DNA of 64,000 nucleotides from Dactylosporangium aurantiacum (lineage in GTDB: Bacteria; Actinomycetota; Actinomycetes; Mycobacteriales; Micromonosporaceae). Positions 31,989 to 40,888 of the stretch are shown here, piece after piece (within the stretch, counting starts at the first letter, position 1; each line of letters begins with the position of its first letter). The stretch spans positions 186,001 to 250,000 of the forward strand of contig NZ_JNYJ01000001.1 in the NCBI RefSeq assembly GCF_000716715.1, given 5' to 3'. A model generated the notes under the pieces. The model ran no database searches. It worked only from the letters and a program-made list of their open reading frames with translations, and was not told the origin of the DNA. The translations under genes and the position numbers were made by a program.

Positions 31989-34730
31989 ATGATGATGCCC
32001 GTGGCGAGCATCGACCAGCAGACCGTGACCCGTGAGATCACCGTGCTCGAAGTGACCGTCGCCGGCCCGTCCGGCGAGGCACGGTCGCTGGTGCGGCCCG
32101 ACGACACCGTTACCATCGGCCGCGACGCCGCCAACGACCTGGTGGTCGAGGGCACCCTCATCTCCCGCCGGCACGCCGAGGTCATCTGGAACGACGACGG
32201 GTGGTTCCTGCGCGACCTCGGCAGCCGCAACGGCACCTACGTCGACGGGGAGAAGGCCGCGTTCGTCGCCGCCGTCGACGGGGGATCGGTGCACCTCGGC
32301 GCCGCCGACGGCCCCGCCGTCCGGTTCAAGGTCGTCACGATCACCGAGGAGGTGCCGCGGCCGCCGGCGACCCCCGCCCCGGCTCCCGGCCCGGCCGCCG
32401 CGCCGCCCGCGTCGCGGGAGGCGGCGCTGCACACCGCGGGCGCGCTGATCCGGCTCGGCCGCGGCCCCGACAACGACATCGTCCTGGCCGACCTGCGCAC
32501 CTCCCGCCACCACGCCGAGCTGCGCCGCACCCCGACCGGCTACGAGGTGGTGGACCTCGGCAGCCGCAACGGCACGTTCCACAACGGCAGGCAGGTCACC
32601 CGCCAGGCCATGCAGCCCGGCGACATGATCTCGATCGGCCGGCACGAGTTCATCTTCGACGGGATGCGGCTGCACGAGTTCGAGGACGCCGGCCCGTCGT
32701 CCCTCATCGCCGACGACCTCACCGTGCGGATCAAGGACGCGATCCTGCTCGACGACGTCAGCTTCGCCCTGACCGAGGGCAGCCTGCTAGCCGTCATCGG
32801 GCCCTCCGGCTGCGGCAAGTCGACCCTCGTCAAGGCCGTCGCCGGGCTGCGCCCCGCCAGCCAGGGCACCGTGCGCTACGACGGCCGCGACCTCTACGCC
32901 GACTATGCCGAGCTGCGCTACCGCATCGGCATGGTCCCCCAGGACGACGTGCTGCACCGCCAGCTCACCGTCCGCCGGGCGCTGCGCTTCGCCGCCGCGC
33001 TGCGCTTCGCCGACGACGTGCCGCGCAAGGAGCGCCGGCTGCGCGTCGCCGAGGTGCTGCGCACGCTCAACCTCACCGAGCGCGCCAAGATGCGCATCGA
33101 CAAGCTCTCCGGCGGCCAGCGCAAGCGGGTCTCCGTCGCCCTGGAGCTGCTCACCGAGCCGTCGCTGCTGTTCCTCGACGAGCCGACCTCCGGCCTGGAC
33201 CCGGCCCTGGACAAGGAGGTCATGGAGGAGCTGCGCGACCTCGCCGACAAGGGCCGCACCGTGGCCGTCGTGACGCACAACGTGATGCACCTCGACCTGT
33301 GCGACCGGGTCCTCGTCCTCACCGTCGGCGGCCGGATGGGCTACTTCGGCCCGCCCGGCGAGCTGCTGTCCTTCTTCGGCGCCGAGGACTACGCCGAGGT
33401 GTTCCGCGAGGTGACCGCCAACGCGGAGCACTGGCACCGGGCGTATCGCAGCTCCGCGCTGTACACGCGGTATGTGACCGAGCAGATCGCCGAGGCGCCG
33501 CTGCCGAAGCCGGCCGTGGTGGAGCGGGTCACGGTGCCGATGCCGCGCGACCCGGCGGACGCGGCTCCCGCCGCCGCTGGTGCTGCCGCCGGGGCTCCGG
33601 CCGCCGGCGAGGCACCGGCCGGTGCTGCTGGGGCGCTGCCTGCTGCCGGGGGTGCGGCTGCGGCTGGTGCCGGGGCGGCGACGACGGTGCTGCCGGCGGG
33701 CGCGCCGGCGCCGGAGTCCGAGACCGCCGAGCAGGCGATGCCGGCCCGGCCCGCGGCGGCCCCCACCGCCGCTCCGGGCGCTCCGGGCGCTCCGGACGCG
33801 GCGGGCTCGGCGGCGCCCGGTTCCGGGGGCGACACCGGCAAGCCCGCGCGGGCGGTCGGGCGGGCGCGGGTCAAGCTCGGCGGGGCGTCGCTGCGCAGCC
33901 GGGCGCTGCACCCGGCGGCGCCGGTGCGGCAGTTCCTCACTCTGTGCCTGCGCATGTTCTGGGTCATCGGCGCCGACCGGGGCCTGACCCTGTTCACCGT
34001 CGGCCTGCCGCTCGCCCTCGCGCTGCTGACCCGCACCGTCCCCGGGGAAAACGGCCTGGCGCCCGGCCTGACGAAGTTCAGCCTCGAGGCGCAGCGGCTG
34101 CTCGTCGTGCTCGCCGTCGGCGCCGCGTTCCTCGGCACCGCCGCCGCGATCCGCGAGATCGTCAACGAGGCGACCATCTACAAGCGGGAGCGTGCCGTCG
34201 GCCTGTCCGCCGGGGCGTACCTGGCGTCGAAGGTGTTCGTGTTCTCGGTCATCATCCTGGGGCAGACGGCCCTGTTCACCTGGCTGGCCCTGCTGGGCAA
34301 GAACCCGCCGAAGGACCCCCTGATCTTCAAGGAGCACTGGCTGCTGGAGATCAGCATCCCGGTTGCCCTCGTCGCCCTCGCCTCGATGGCCTTCGGCCTG
34401 CTCGTCAGCGCCCTGGCCAAGACCACCGAGCAGACCACCCCGGTCCTGGTCGTGGTCGTGATGGCCCAGCTGGTCCTGTCCGGCGGCCTGTTCGAGCTGG
34501 AGGGCGAGAAGGTCCTGCAGCAGATCGCGTGGCTCTTCCCGACCCGCTGGGGTCTCGCGGCCGGCGCCTCCACCGTCGACCTGACGAAGATGATCCCGTT
34601 CGAGGACAGCCTCTGGGACCACACCACCGGCGCCTGGTGGCGTTCCGTGCTCATCCTGCTGCTGCAGGTGGTCGCCCTGATCGGCCTCGCCCGCCTCGCC
34701 CTGCGCCGCCTGGAGCCCGGCCGGCAGTAA
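31989..34730 (+). CDS. FHA-FHA-ABC transporter fusion (ATPase plus ABC-2 permease)
   Basis: 913 residues from an ATG at 31989; ATGs at 31992 and 31995 and GTGs at 31980 and 32001 are alternatives. Two phosphothreonine-binding FHA domains are visible (GRDAANDLVVEGTLISRRHAEV...GSRNGTYVDG; GRGPDNDIVLADLRTSRHHAEL...GSRNGTFHNG). An ABC ATPase follows from about residue 240: Walker A GPSGCGKST, signature LSGGQRKRVSVA, Walker B LLFLDEPTSGLDP. A 150-residue Ala/Pro/Gly linker leads to an ABC-2-type membrane domain with six helices. FHA domains imply control by Ser/Thr kinases. The substrate is unknown; related proteins are called ABCG-like exporters. Confidence 0.9.
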   Translation: MMMPVASIDQQTVTREITVLEVTVAGPSGEARSLVRPDDTVTIGRDAANDLVVEGTLISRRHAEVIWNDDGWFLRDLGSRNGTYVDGEKAAFVAAVDGGSVHLGAADGPAVRFKVVTITEEVPRPPATPAPAPGPAAAPPASREAALHTAGALIRLGRGPDNDIVLADLRTSRHHAELRRTPTGYEVVDLGSRNGTFHNGRQVTRQAMQPGDMISIGRHEFIFDGMRLHEFEDAGPSSLIADDLTVRIKDAILLDDVSFALTEGSLLAVIGPSGCGKSTLVKAVAGLRPASQGTVRYDGRDLYADYAELRYRIGMVPQDDVLHRQLTVRRALRFAAALRFADDVPRKERRLRVAEVLRTLNLTERAKMRIDKLSGGQRKRVSVALELLTEPSLLFLDEPTSGLDPALDKEVMEELRDLADKGRTVAVVTHNVMHLDLCDRVLVLTVGGRMGYFGPPGELLSFFGAEDYAEVFREVTANAEHWHRAYRSSALYTRYVTEQIAEAPLPKPAVVERVTVPMPRDPADAAPAAAGAAAGAPAAGEAPAGAAGALPAAGGAAAAGAGAATTVLPAGAPAPESETAEQAMPARPAAAPTAAPGAPGAPDAAGSAAPGSGGDTGKPARAVGRARVKLGGASLRSRALHPAAPVRQFLTLCLRMFWVIGADRGLTLFTVGLPLALALLTRTVPGENGLAPGLTKFSLEAQRLLVVLAVGAAFLGTAAAIREIVNEATIYKRERAVGLSAGAYLASKVFVFSVIILGQTALFTWLALLGKNPPKDPLIFKEHWLLEISIPVALVALASMAFGLLVSALAKTTEQTTPVLVVVVMAQLVLSGGLFELEGEKVLQQIAWLFPTRWGLAAGASTVDLTKMIPFEDSLWDHTTGAWWRSVLILLLQVVALIGLARLALRRLEPGRQ

Positions 34731-35941
34731 CCCGCCGGAGCTTCGTCCACGCCACGCCACGCCCCGCCACCTCGCCGGGGCCCGCCCCCGCTCGGCCCGG
34801 AGCCGCCCGCGATGCGTCGCTGGGCTCGGGCCGGCCGGGCTGGCGTCGCTGGTCCGCCTTGGTCGGTCGTGCTCGCGTCGCCAGGCCGCCTCGGTCGATC
34901 GGGCTCGCGTCGGTCGTGCTCGCGTCGGCTGGGCCGCCTTGGTCGGTCGGGCTCGCGTGGGCAGGGCTCGCGTGGTCGGGCTCGCGTCGCCAGGCCGCCT
35001 CGGTCGGTCGGGCTCGCGTCGGCCGGGCTCGCGTCGGTCGTGCTCGCGTCGGCTGGGCCGCATTGGTCGGTCGGGCTTGCGTGGGTAGGGCTCGCGTGGT
35101 CGGGCTCGCGTCGGTCGGGCTCGCGTCGGCTGGGCTCGCGTCGGCTGGGCTCGCGTCGGCTGGGCTCGCGTCGGCTGGGCCGCCTTGGTCGGTCGGGCTC
35201 GCGTGGGTCGGGCTCGCGTGGGTCGGGCTCGCGTGGGTCGGGCTCGCGTGGGTCGGGCTCGCGTCGTCAGGCAGCTTTGGTCGGTCTGGCTCGCGTCGGC
35301 TGGGCTTGCGTCGGTCGGGCTCGCGTGGGTCGGGCTCGCGTGGGCAGGGCTCGCGTGGTCGGGCTCGCGTCGCCAGGGCGCCTTGGCCGGGCGTGCTCGG
35401 CTCGCTTCGGTCGGGTTCGCATGGGTCGTGTTCGCAAACCCGCCGGAGCTCCGCCGCCGTGCCCGCCGCCGCCGTGCTGCCGGGGCGCGACCCGCGTGGT
35501 CCGAAGCCCCCGGGGATGCGTCGGCTGGGCTCGCGTCGCGGGGCCGCCCGGGCGTGCTGGCCGGGATCGCGTCAGTGCGGCTGCGCCCGCCGGGTCGGGC
35601 GGGCCAGTGCCGCTGCCGGGAGTCGCGCTGGTCAAAGGTCGCGGAGGTCCGCGCCCCCGCCACCCGGCCCCCACGATGCGCACGGCCCCGCGGCCCGGGA
35701 GGCTTGCCCGCAGCGAGGTGGCGCCGGGCCGGCGCTGCTCACGGGGGCAGGTCCCGCCGCCCGCGGAGCTGGTCACCCGTGTCCGATGGGTTCGCTGCTC
35801 GAACCACCGGCCCGCGCCGCTCATCGGACCGACCGACGCCAGGACGGTCCCGCCGGCCGGGGCACCGGTGGCCGGTCGGCGGGGGTGGTGGGGACGGTGT
35901 CCGGGGACGGGGGTGTCACCGGCGGCAGTAGCGTGAGAGCC
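34731..35941. other. 1.2-kb gap without a supported gene
   Basis: Between the ABC transporter and the dienelactone hydrolase I see only the 15-bp repeat array (separate entry) and about 500 bp of GC-rich sequence from 35433 with no convincing reading frame, promoter or hairpin. Long open frames on both strands here are artefacts of stop-free repeats. Confidence 0.6.
34812..35432. repeat. 15-bp degenerate tandem repeat array, about 620 bp
   Basis: Units of GGCTCGCGTCGGTCG, GGCTCGCGTCGGCTG and GGCTCGCGTGGGTCG alternate with occasional spacers such as GCCGCCTTGGTC. The spacer-plus-repeats pattern itself recurs several times, giving a higher order of about 100-150 bp. Clean runs include 35104-35178 and 35195-35254. 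From 35205 the + strand reads GGG-TC-GGG-CTCGCGT-GGG-TC-GGG, a canonical G-quadruplex pattern with loops of 2, 7 and 2. Confidence 0.9.
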
Positions 35942-36703
35942 ATGTCTGATGCGATCCGCGCCGAGACGGTGTACATCGGGGACGAGAAGATCCAGGCCTA
36001 CCAGGCGTGGCCGCTCGACGCCGGGCAGGGCGAGCGGCGGTTCCCCGGCGTGGTGGTCATCCACCACCTGCCCGGGTACGACGAGGCGACCAAGGAGATG
36101 GTGCGGCGCTTCGCGGCCAACGGGTACCTCGCGATCTGCCCCAACCTGTTCTGGCGGGAGGCGCCCGGGGCGTCGCCCGACGACGCGTCGGCGTTCGTGC
36201 GGGGGCAGGGTGGCATCCCCGACGAGCAGATCATCGGCGACGTGCGGACGGCGGCCGGCGCGCTGCGGGCGCTGGACGGGCACAACGGCAAGGTGGGGGT
36301 CATCGGGCACTGCTCGGGTGGGCGGCAGGCGCTGCTGGTGGCGACCGCGCTGCCGCTGGACGCGGCCGTCGACTGCTACGGGGCGTTCGCGTTGGAGCCG
36401 CCGCCGGCGGCCAGCGGGCTGAAGATGACGTCCATCAAGGACCGGCTCGGTGACCTGGGATGCCCGGTGCTGGGGCTGTTCGGCGACGACGACCAGAACC
36501 CGGCGCCCGAGGAGGTGGACCGGCTCGCGGCGATCCTCGAGGGGCACGGCAAGCAGTTCGAGCGGCACAGCTACGCGGGGGCCGGGCACGGCTTCTTCGC
36601 CACCGACCGGCCCGGCTACCGGCCCCAGGCGGCCGTCGACGGGTGGCGGCGCATCTTCGCGTTCTTCGACCGGCACCTCGGCGGCAAGCGACTGGAGGTC
36701 TGA
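35942..36703 (+). CDS. Dienelactone-hydrolase-family alpha/beta hydrolase
   Basis: 253 residues from the ATG at 35942. The fold and triad fit the DLH family: VVVIHHLPGYDEATKEMVRRFAANGY, nucleophile Cys124 in IGHCSGGRQ, an acidic cluster Asp182-184 in FGDDDQNP, and His216 in GAGHGFF. Cysteine as nucleophile is typical. It would hydrolyse an ester or lactone in the cytoplasm. Only 2 nt separate it from the next gene on the same strand; a TAGCGT string 7 nt before the start may be its -10 box. Confidence 0.9.
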   Translation: MSDAIRAETVYIGDEKIQAYQAWPLDAGQGERRFPGVVVIHHLPGYDEATKEMVRRFAANGYLAICPNLFWREAPGASPDDASAFVRGQGGIPDEQIIGDVRTAAGALRALDGHNGKVGVIGHCSGGRQALLVATALPLDAAVDCYGAFALEPPPAASGLKMTSIKDRLGDLGCPVLGLFGDDDQNPAPEEVDRLAAILEGHGKQFERHSYAGAGHGFFATDRPGYRPQAAVDGWRRIFAFFDRHLGGKRLEV

Positions 36704-36705
36704 GC

Positions 36706-36984
36706 ATGTGCACGTACGACACCGAGACCGTCGAGATCGAGGGCAGCGCGAAGGGGCCGGACGGCTGGTTCGCGGTGACCCGGGCCGCGGTCTACGTCGA
36801 CCACCCGCATCACGCGCCGTTCGGGCACACGCTGAACATCGACTTCGCCGACCCGGCGCAGGGGCCGGCGGCGCGGGTCGCGGTGGAGCTGACGGAGGAG
36901 GCGGCGCGGGCGCTCATGGCCGCGATCGGGGCCGCCCTCGACAAAGCCCCGGCGGGCCTGGCCAGCGCGGGCGCTGCGGTGTAA
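36706..36984 (+). CDS. Small conserved protein, DUF6295-like
   Basis: 92 residues from the ATG at 36706. It begins MCTYDTETVEIEGSAKGPDGWF and continues AVYVDHPHHAPFGHTLNIDF, a pattern I recall from DUF6295 proteins of actinobacteria, which often sit beside hydrolases. Several His residues (DHPHHAP, GHT) could bind metal, but no function is known. It is cotranscribed with the dienelactone hydrolase (2-nt gap), and the acyl-CoA synthetase starts 11 nt later. Confidence 0.75.
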   Translation: MCTYDTETVEIEGSAKGPDGWFAVTRAAVYVDHPHHAPFGHTLNIDFADPAQGPAARVAVELTEEAARALMAAIGAALDKAPAGLASAGAAV

Positions 36985-36994
36985 GCATCGACGG

Positions 36995-38875
36995 ATGGGC
37001 GCATATCGCGACACGTACGAGCGCAGCCTGACCGACCCGGACCGGTTCTGGCGGGACGCCGCCGCGGCGGTCGACTGGACGCGCATGCCGACGCGGGTGC
37101 TGGACGGCGACCGCCCGCCGTTCTACCGCTGGTTCCCGGACGCGGAGCTCAACACCTGCCACAACGCCCTGGACCGGCACGTGGCCGCCGGGCGCGGGGA
37201 GGACACCGCGCTCATCTACGACAGCCCGGTGACCGCGACGCTGCGCACGTACAGCTTCCGGCGGCTGCGGGACGAGGTCGCCAGGTGCGCGGGGGCGCTG
37301 CGCCGGCTCGGCGTCGAGCGGGGTGACCGGGTCGTCGTCTACATGGCGATGGTGCCGGAGGCCGTGATCACGATGCTCGCGTGTGCCCGCCTGGGCGCCG
37401 TGCACTCCGTGGTGTTCGGCGGGTTCGGGCCGAAGGAGCTCGCCGCCCGCATCGACGACGCCCGGCCGAAGGTGGTGGTGGCGACGTCGTGCGGGATCGA
37501 GGGCAGCCGGGTGGTGGCGTACAAGCCGCTGCTGGACGCCGCGCTCGCCGAGGCCGCGCACCGGCCCGCGCACCGGGTGATCCTGCAGCGTGAGCAGGCG
37601 CCCGGCGAGCTCGCCCCGGGGGACCTCACCTGGGCGGACGCGCTGGACGGCGCGGCGGACGCGGCGTGTGTACCGGTGGCCGCCACCGACCCGCTGTACA
37701 TCCTGTACACGTCCGGCACGACGGGCCGGCCGAAGGGCGTCGTGCGCGACAACGGCGGCCACGCGGTCGCCCTGACCTGGTCCATGGCCAACGTGTACGC
37801 GACCGGTGCCGGCGACGTGTTCTGGGCGGCGTCGGACGTCGGATGGGTCGTCGGCCACTCCTACATCGTGTACGGGCCGCTGCTGGCCGGCGCCACGACG
37901 GTGCTGTACGAGGGCAAGCCGGTCGGCACCCCGGACGCCGGGGCGTTCTTCCGGGTGGTCGAGCAGCACAAGGTGACCGCCCTGTTCACGGCGCCGACCG
38001 CGATCCGCGCGATCCGCAAGGAGGACCCGGAGGGCCGGCTCGCCGCGCGGCACGACACCGGCACGCTGCGGACCCTGTTCCTCGCCGGGGAGCGGCTCGA
38101 CCCGCAGACGTACGAGTGGGCCGGGCAGACCCTGGGGGTGCCCGTCGTCGACCACTGGTGGCAGACCGAGACCGGCTGGCCGGTCGCGGCGAACCTGCGC
38201 GGCCTGGAGCCGATGCCGACGAAACCGGGCTCGCCGTCGGTGCCGGTGCCGGGGTTCGACGTGCGGGTCCTGCTGCCCGACGGCACGCCCGCCCCGCCCG
38301 GCGTCGACGGCGCGATCGTCATCGGCCTGCCGCTGCCGCCCGGCTGCCTGCCGACGCTGTGGCAGGACGACGAGCGGTTCGTCGCGTCGTACCTGTCGGC
38401 GTTCCCCGGCGTGTACCTGACCGGCGACGGCGGCCGGTTCGACGAGGACGGCTACCTGTACGTGATGGGCCGCACCGACGACGTCATCAACGTCGCCGGG
38501 CACCGGCTGTCCACGGGTGCGATGGAGGAGGTCCTGGCCGCCCACCCGGCCGTCGCCGAGTGCGCCGTGATCGGCGTCGACGACGAGCTCAAGGGGCAGG
38601 TGCCGCGCGGGTTCGTGGTGCTGAAGGCGGGCGTGGACACCGCCGCCGACGTCGTGGAGCAGCAGCTCGTCGCGCTGGTGCGGGAGCGCATCGGCGCAGT
38701 CGCGGCGCTGCGCACGGTGCGGGTCGTGCCGGCGCTGCCGAAGACCCGCTCCGGCAAGATCCTGCGCGGCACGATGCGCGGCATCGCCGGCGGCGGCGAC
38801 CCGGCGGTGCCGTCCACGATCGAGGACCCGTCGGTGCTGGACACGCTGCGGCCGATCCTGCGGCAGGAGCGCTGA
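36995..38875 (+). CDS. Acyl-CoA synthetase of the acetyl/propionyl-CoA synthetase type
   Basis: 626 residues from the ATG at 36995. It is an ANL adenylating enzyme: N-terminal FYRWFPDAELNTCHNALDRH typical of Acs/PrpE, the P-loop YILYTSGTTGRPKG, WWQTETGWPV, TGDGGRFDEDGYLYVMGRTDDVINVAGHRLSTG and the C-terminal lysine in TRSGKILRGTMRGI that is controlled by acetylation in homologues. The Trp in DHWWQTETG and overall similarity suggest a short acyl substrate such as propionate. It lies third in a run with the hydrolase and the small protein. Confidence 0.9.
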   Translation: MGAYRDTYERSLTDPDRFWRDAAAAVDWTRMPTRVLDGDRPPFYRWFPDAELNTCHNALDRHVAAGRGEDTALIYDSPVTATLRTYSFRRLRDEVARCAGALRRLGVERGDRVVVYMAMVPEAVITMLACARLGAVHSVVFGGFGPKELAARIDDARPKVVVATSCGIEGSRVVAYKPLLDAALAEAAHRPAHRVILQREQAPGELAPGDLTWADALDGAADAACVPVAATDPLYILYTSGTTGRPKGVVRDNGGHAVALTWSMANVYATGAGDVFWAASDVGWVVGHSYIVYGPLLAGATTVLYEGKPVGTPDAGAFFRVVEQHKVTALFTAPTAIRAIRKEDPEGRLAARHDTGTLRTLFLAGERLDPQTYEWAGQTLGVPVVDHWWQTETGWPVAANLRGLEPMPTKPGSPSVPVPGFDVRVLLPDGTPAPPGVDGAIVIGLPLPPGCLPTLWQDDERFVASYLSAFPGVYLTGDGGRFDEDGYLYVMGRTDDVINVAGHRLSTGAMEEVLAAHPAVAECAVIGVDDELKGQVPRGFVVLKAGVDTAADVVEQQLVALVRERIGAVAALRTVRVVPALPKTRSGKILRGTMRGIAGGGDPAVPSTIEDPSVLDTLRPILRQER

Positions 38876-38913
38876 CCCCGGGAGGGTGAGCGGCGCCGGG
38901 CACGCTGAGAGCG

Positions 38914-38931
38914 AACACGCTCACAGCGAAC
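38914..38931. promoter_or_regulatory. Candidate ClgR operator upstream of clpP
   Basis: AACACGCTCACAGCGAAC agrees at every fixed position with the ClgR consensus WNNWCGCYNANRGCGWWS as I recall it from Corynebacterium. It lies 63 nt before the clpP ATG. ClgR is the activator of clp genes in actinobacteria. Confidence 0.55.
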
Positions 38932-38994
38932 CGGGGATCCTTTTCCGGGGTGCGGTCAATACGGTCGAACAAAGCCCCGGGAAAGGACGCGCAC

Positions 38995-39570
38995 ATGACC
39001 GACCCGCAGATCCCCTTCGACAGCGCCGTCTTCGACCGACTGCTCGCCAAGCGCATCATCGTGCTCGGCAGCGAGGTCAACGACGAGAGCGCCAACCGCA
39101 TCTGCGCGCAGCTGATCCTGCTCGCCGCCGAGGACCACGAGAAGGACATCAACTTCTGGATCAACTCCCCGGGCGGTGTCATCAGCGCCGGCCTGGCCAT
39201 CTACGACACGATGCGGTTCGTGCCCAACGACGTGTCGACGGTCGTGATGGGCATGGCCGCGTCCATGGGGCAGTTCCTGCTCAGCGCCGGCACCCCCGGC
39301 AAGCGGTACGCGCTGCCGCACTCGCGGGTGATGATGCACCAGCCGTCCGGCGGCATCGGCGGCACCGCGTCCGACATCGCGATCCAGGCCGAGCAGATGC
39401 TGTTCACGAAGCAGACCATGCAGCGGCTCATCGCCGAGCACACCGGCCAGACCTACGAGCAGATCGAGGCGGACTCCGACCGGGACCGCTGGTTCACCGC
39501 GCAGGAGGCCGTCGACTACGGGTTCGTCGACCGGGTCGTCGCCGGGGCCGAGCAGCTGGCCGTGTCCTGA
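38995..39570 (+). CDS. clpP: ClpP-type ATP-dependent protease subunit
   Basis: 191 residues from the ATG at 38995, preceded by GGGAAAGGAC. The serine-protease triad is Ser90 (GMAASMGQF), His115 (MMHQP) and Asp164 (SDRDRWF). FWINSPGGVISAGLAIYDTM is the usual handle region. It would form a tetradecameric chamber with ClpX or ClpC. It stands alone, without clpX or a second clpP, so it is probably an additional copy beside the usual clpP1-clpP2 pair of actinobacteria. An apparent ClgR box upstream suggests stress-induced expression. Confidence 0.95.
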   Translation: MTDPQIPFDSAVFDRLLAKRIIVLGSEVNDESANRICAQLILLAAEDHEKDINFWINSPGGVISAGLAIYDTMRFVPNDVSTVVMGMAASMGQFLLSAGTPGKRYALPHSRVMMHQPSGGIGGTASDIAIQAEQMLFTKQTMQRLIAEHTGQTYEQIEADSDRDRWFTAQEAVDYGFVDRVVAGAEQLAVS

Positions 39571-39596
39571 CGCTTCCGCAAGCCTGAGCGCGCGTT

Positions 39597-39602
39597 TAGG
39601 CT
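39597..39602 (+). promoter_or_regulatory. -10 box, TAGGCT, leaderless-type
   Basis: TAGGCT ends 7 nt before the GTG at 39610 and no ribosome site is present. Confidence 0.5.
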
Positions 39603-39609
39603 GCCGGGC

Positions 39610-40857
39610 GTGAGCATCGAACGTGAGGTCGCGCCGGAGCGGGTCGGATTCGACGGCAGGCGCCTGGCCGGCCTGGACGCGCACTTCTCCCGGTATGTCG
39701 AGGACGGCCGGCTCGCCGGCTGGCAGCTCGTCGTCAGCCGCGACGGCCGGGTCGCGCACGCCTCGACCTGCGGCATGCGTGACCTGGAGGCCGGGCTGCC
39801 GGTCGAGCCCGATACCCTGTGGCGCATCTATTCGATGACGAAGCCGGTCACCTCGGTCGCGGCGATGATGCTGTGGGAGGAGGGCCGGTTCGAGCTGACC
39901 GACCCGATCAGCCGGTGGCTGCCCGAGTTCGCGGCGCCGCAGGTGTATGACCGCGGCTCGGCCGGGCAGCCGTTCACCGTGCCGGCGGCCGAGCCGATCC
40001 GGGTGTGGCACCTGCTCACGCACACCTCCGGCCTCACGTACGGGTTCCTGCAGACCTCCGTGGTCGACGCGCTGTACCGCAAGGCCGGCTACGACATCTA
40101 CCCGAAGGCCGGCGCCGACCTGGCGCAGGCGTGCCGTGACTGGGCGGCGCTGCCGCTGCTGTTCCAGCCGGGCCGCAGCTGGGGCTACGGGGTGTCCACC
40201 GACGTCCTCGGCCGGCTCGTCGAGGTGGTGTCCGGGCAGACGCTCGGCGACTTCTTCCGCACCAGGATCTTCGAGCCGCTCGGCATGACCGACACCCGCT
40301 GGTGGGTGGACCCGGCCGGCGACGAGGCGAAGCGGCTCGCCGCGCTGTACGTGCCGAGCCCCACCGGCGGCGGCGCGACCCGGTTCGACCCGATCGGGCA
40401 GCACGCGCTGCAGGAGCCGGTGCTGCAGTCCGGCGGCGGCGGGCTCATCTCCACCGCCGCGGACTACCACCGGTTCACCGCGATGCTGCTGCGCGGCGGC
40501 GCAGGCGCCGACGGCGCCGGGGAGCGGCTGCTGAGCAGCCGGACAGTGCGGTTCATGACCCGCAACCACCTGCCCGGCGGCGTCGACCTGGACCGGCTGC
40601 AGACCGGCGGGTTCGCCGAGACCACGTTCGAGGGGGTCGGCTTCGGGCTCGGCTTCGCCGTGGTCCGCGACCCGGTGCCGGCCCGCACCCCGGGCACCCC
40701 GGGCACGTACTACTGGGGCGGCGCGGCCAGCACCGCCTTCTGGGTCGACCCCGCCGAGCGGCTCACCGTCGCGTTCTACACGCAGCTGCTGCCGTCCAGC
40801 ACCCACCCGATCCGCCCGCAGCTGCGCCAGCTCATCTACTCGGCGCTGACCGACTGA
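39610..40857 (+). CDS. Serine hydrolase of the beta-lactamase/class C esterase fold
   Basis: 415 residues from the GTG at 39610. The catalytic SxxK is Ser75-Met-Thr-Lys78 in WRIYSMTKPVTS. LLTHTSGLTYGF and the YGVSTDVLGRLVE region supply the second-motif tyrosine, and GGAASTAFWVDP carries the third motif. There is no signal peptide, so it is probably a cytoplasmic esterase, such as EstB- or LovD-like enzymes, rather than a penicillin-binding protein. It follows clpP by 39 nt but has its own -10 box. Confidence 0.87.
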   Translation: MSIEREVAPERVGFDGRRLAGLDAHFSRYVEDGRLAGWQLVVSRDGRVAHASTCGMRDLEAGLPVEPDTLWRIYSMTKPVTSVAAMMLWEEGRFELTDPISRWLPEFAAPQVYDRGSAGQPFTVPAAEPIRVWHLLTHTSGLTYGFLQTSVVDALYRKAGYDIYPKAGADLAQACRDWAALPLLFQPGRSWGYGVSTDVLGRLVEVVSGQTLGDFFRTRIFEPLGMTDTRWWVDPAGDEAKRLAALYVPSPTGGGATRFDPIGQHALQEPVLQSGGGGLISTAADYHRFTAMLLRGGAGADGAGERLLSSRTVRFMTRNHLPGGVDLDRLQTGGFAETTFEGVGFGLGFAVVRDPVPARTPGTPGTYYWGGAASTAFWVDPAERLTVAFYTQLLPSSTHPIRPQLRQLIYSALTD

Positions 40858-40884
40858 CCGCCGGCCGGCGCGGCCGCCCGGCGG
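40858..40884. terminator. GC-rich hairpin between convergent genes
   Basis: CCGCCGG (40858-40864) pairs with CCGGCGG (40878-40884), with further GC pairing possible in the loop. It begins right after the hydrolase stop and precedes the convergent lipoprotein stop. Confidence 0.45.
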
Positions 40885-40888
40885 GGGC

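Noticed and set aside
34812..35432. Coding pentapeptide-repeat domain (15-bp period keeps the frame)
   Set aside because: All forward frames are open equally, no start or ribosome site precedes it, and spacers break the pattern.
32787..35663. A 958-codon open frame on the minus strand through the 15-bp repeat
   Set aside because: The translation is monotonous Arg/Pro/Thr/Ala repeat followed by an antisense shadow of the transporter, with no start signal or domain.
32201..36703. A 1500-codon open frame on the + strand ending with the dienelactone hydrolase
   Set aside because: Its first part is an antiphase shadow of the ABC transporter and its middle is stop-free 15-bp repeat. Only the segment from the ATG at 35942 has protein-like composition and homology.
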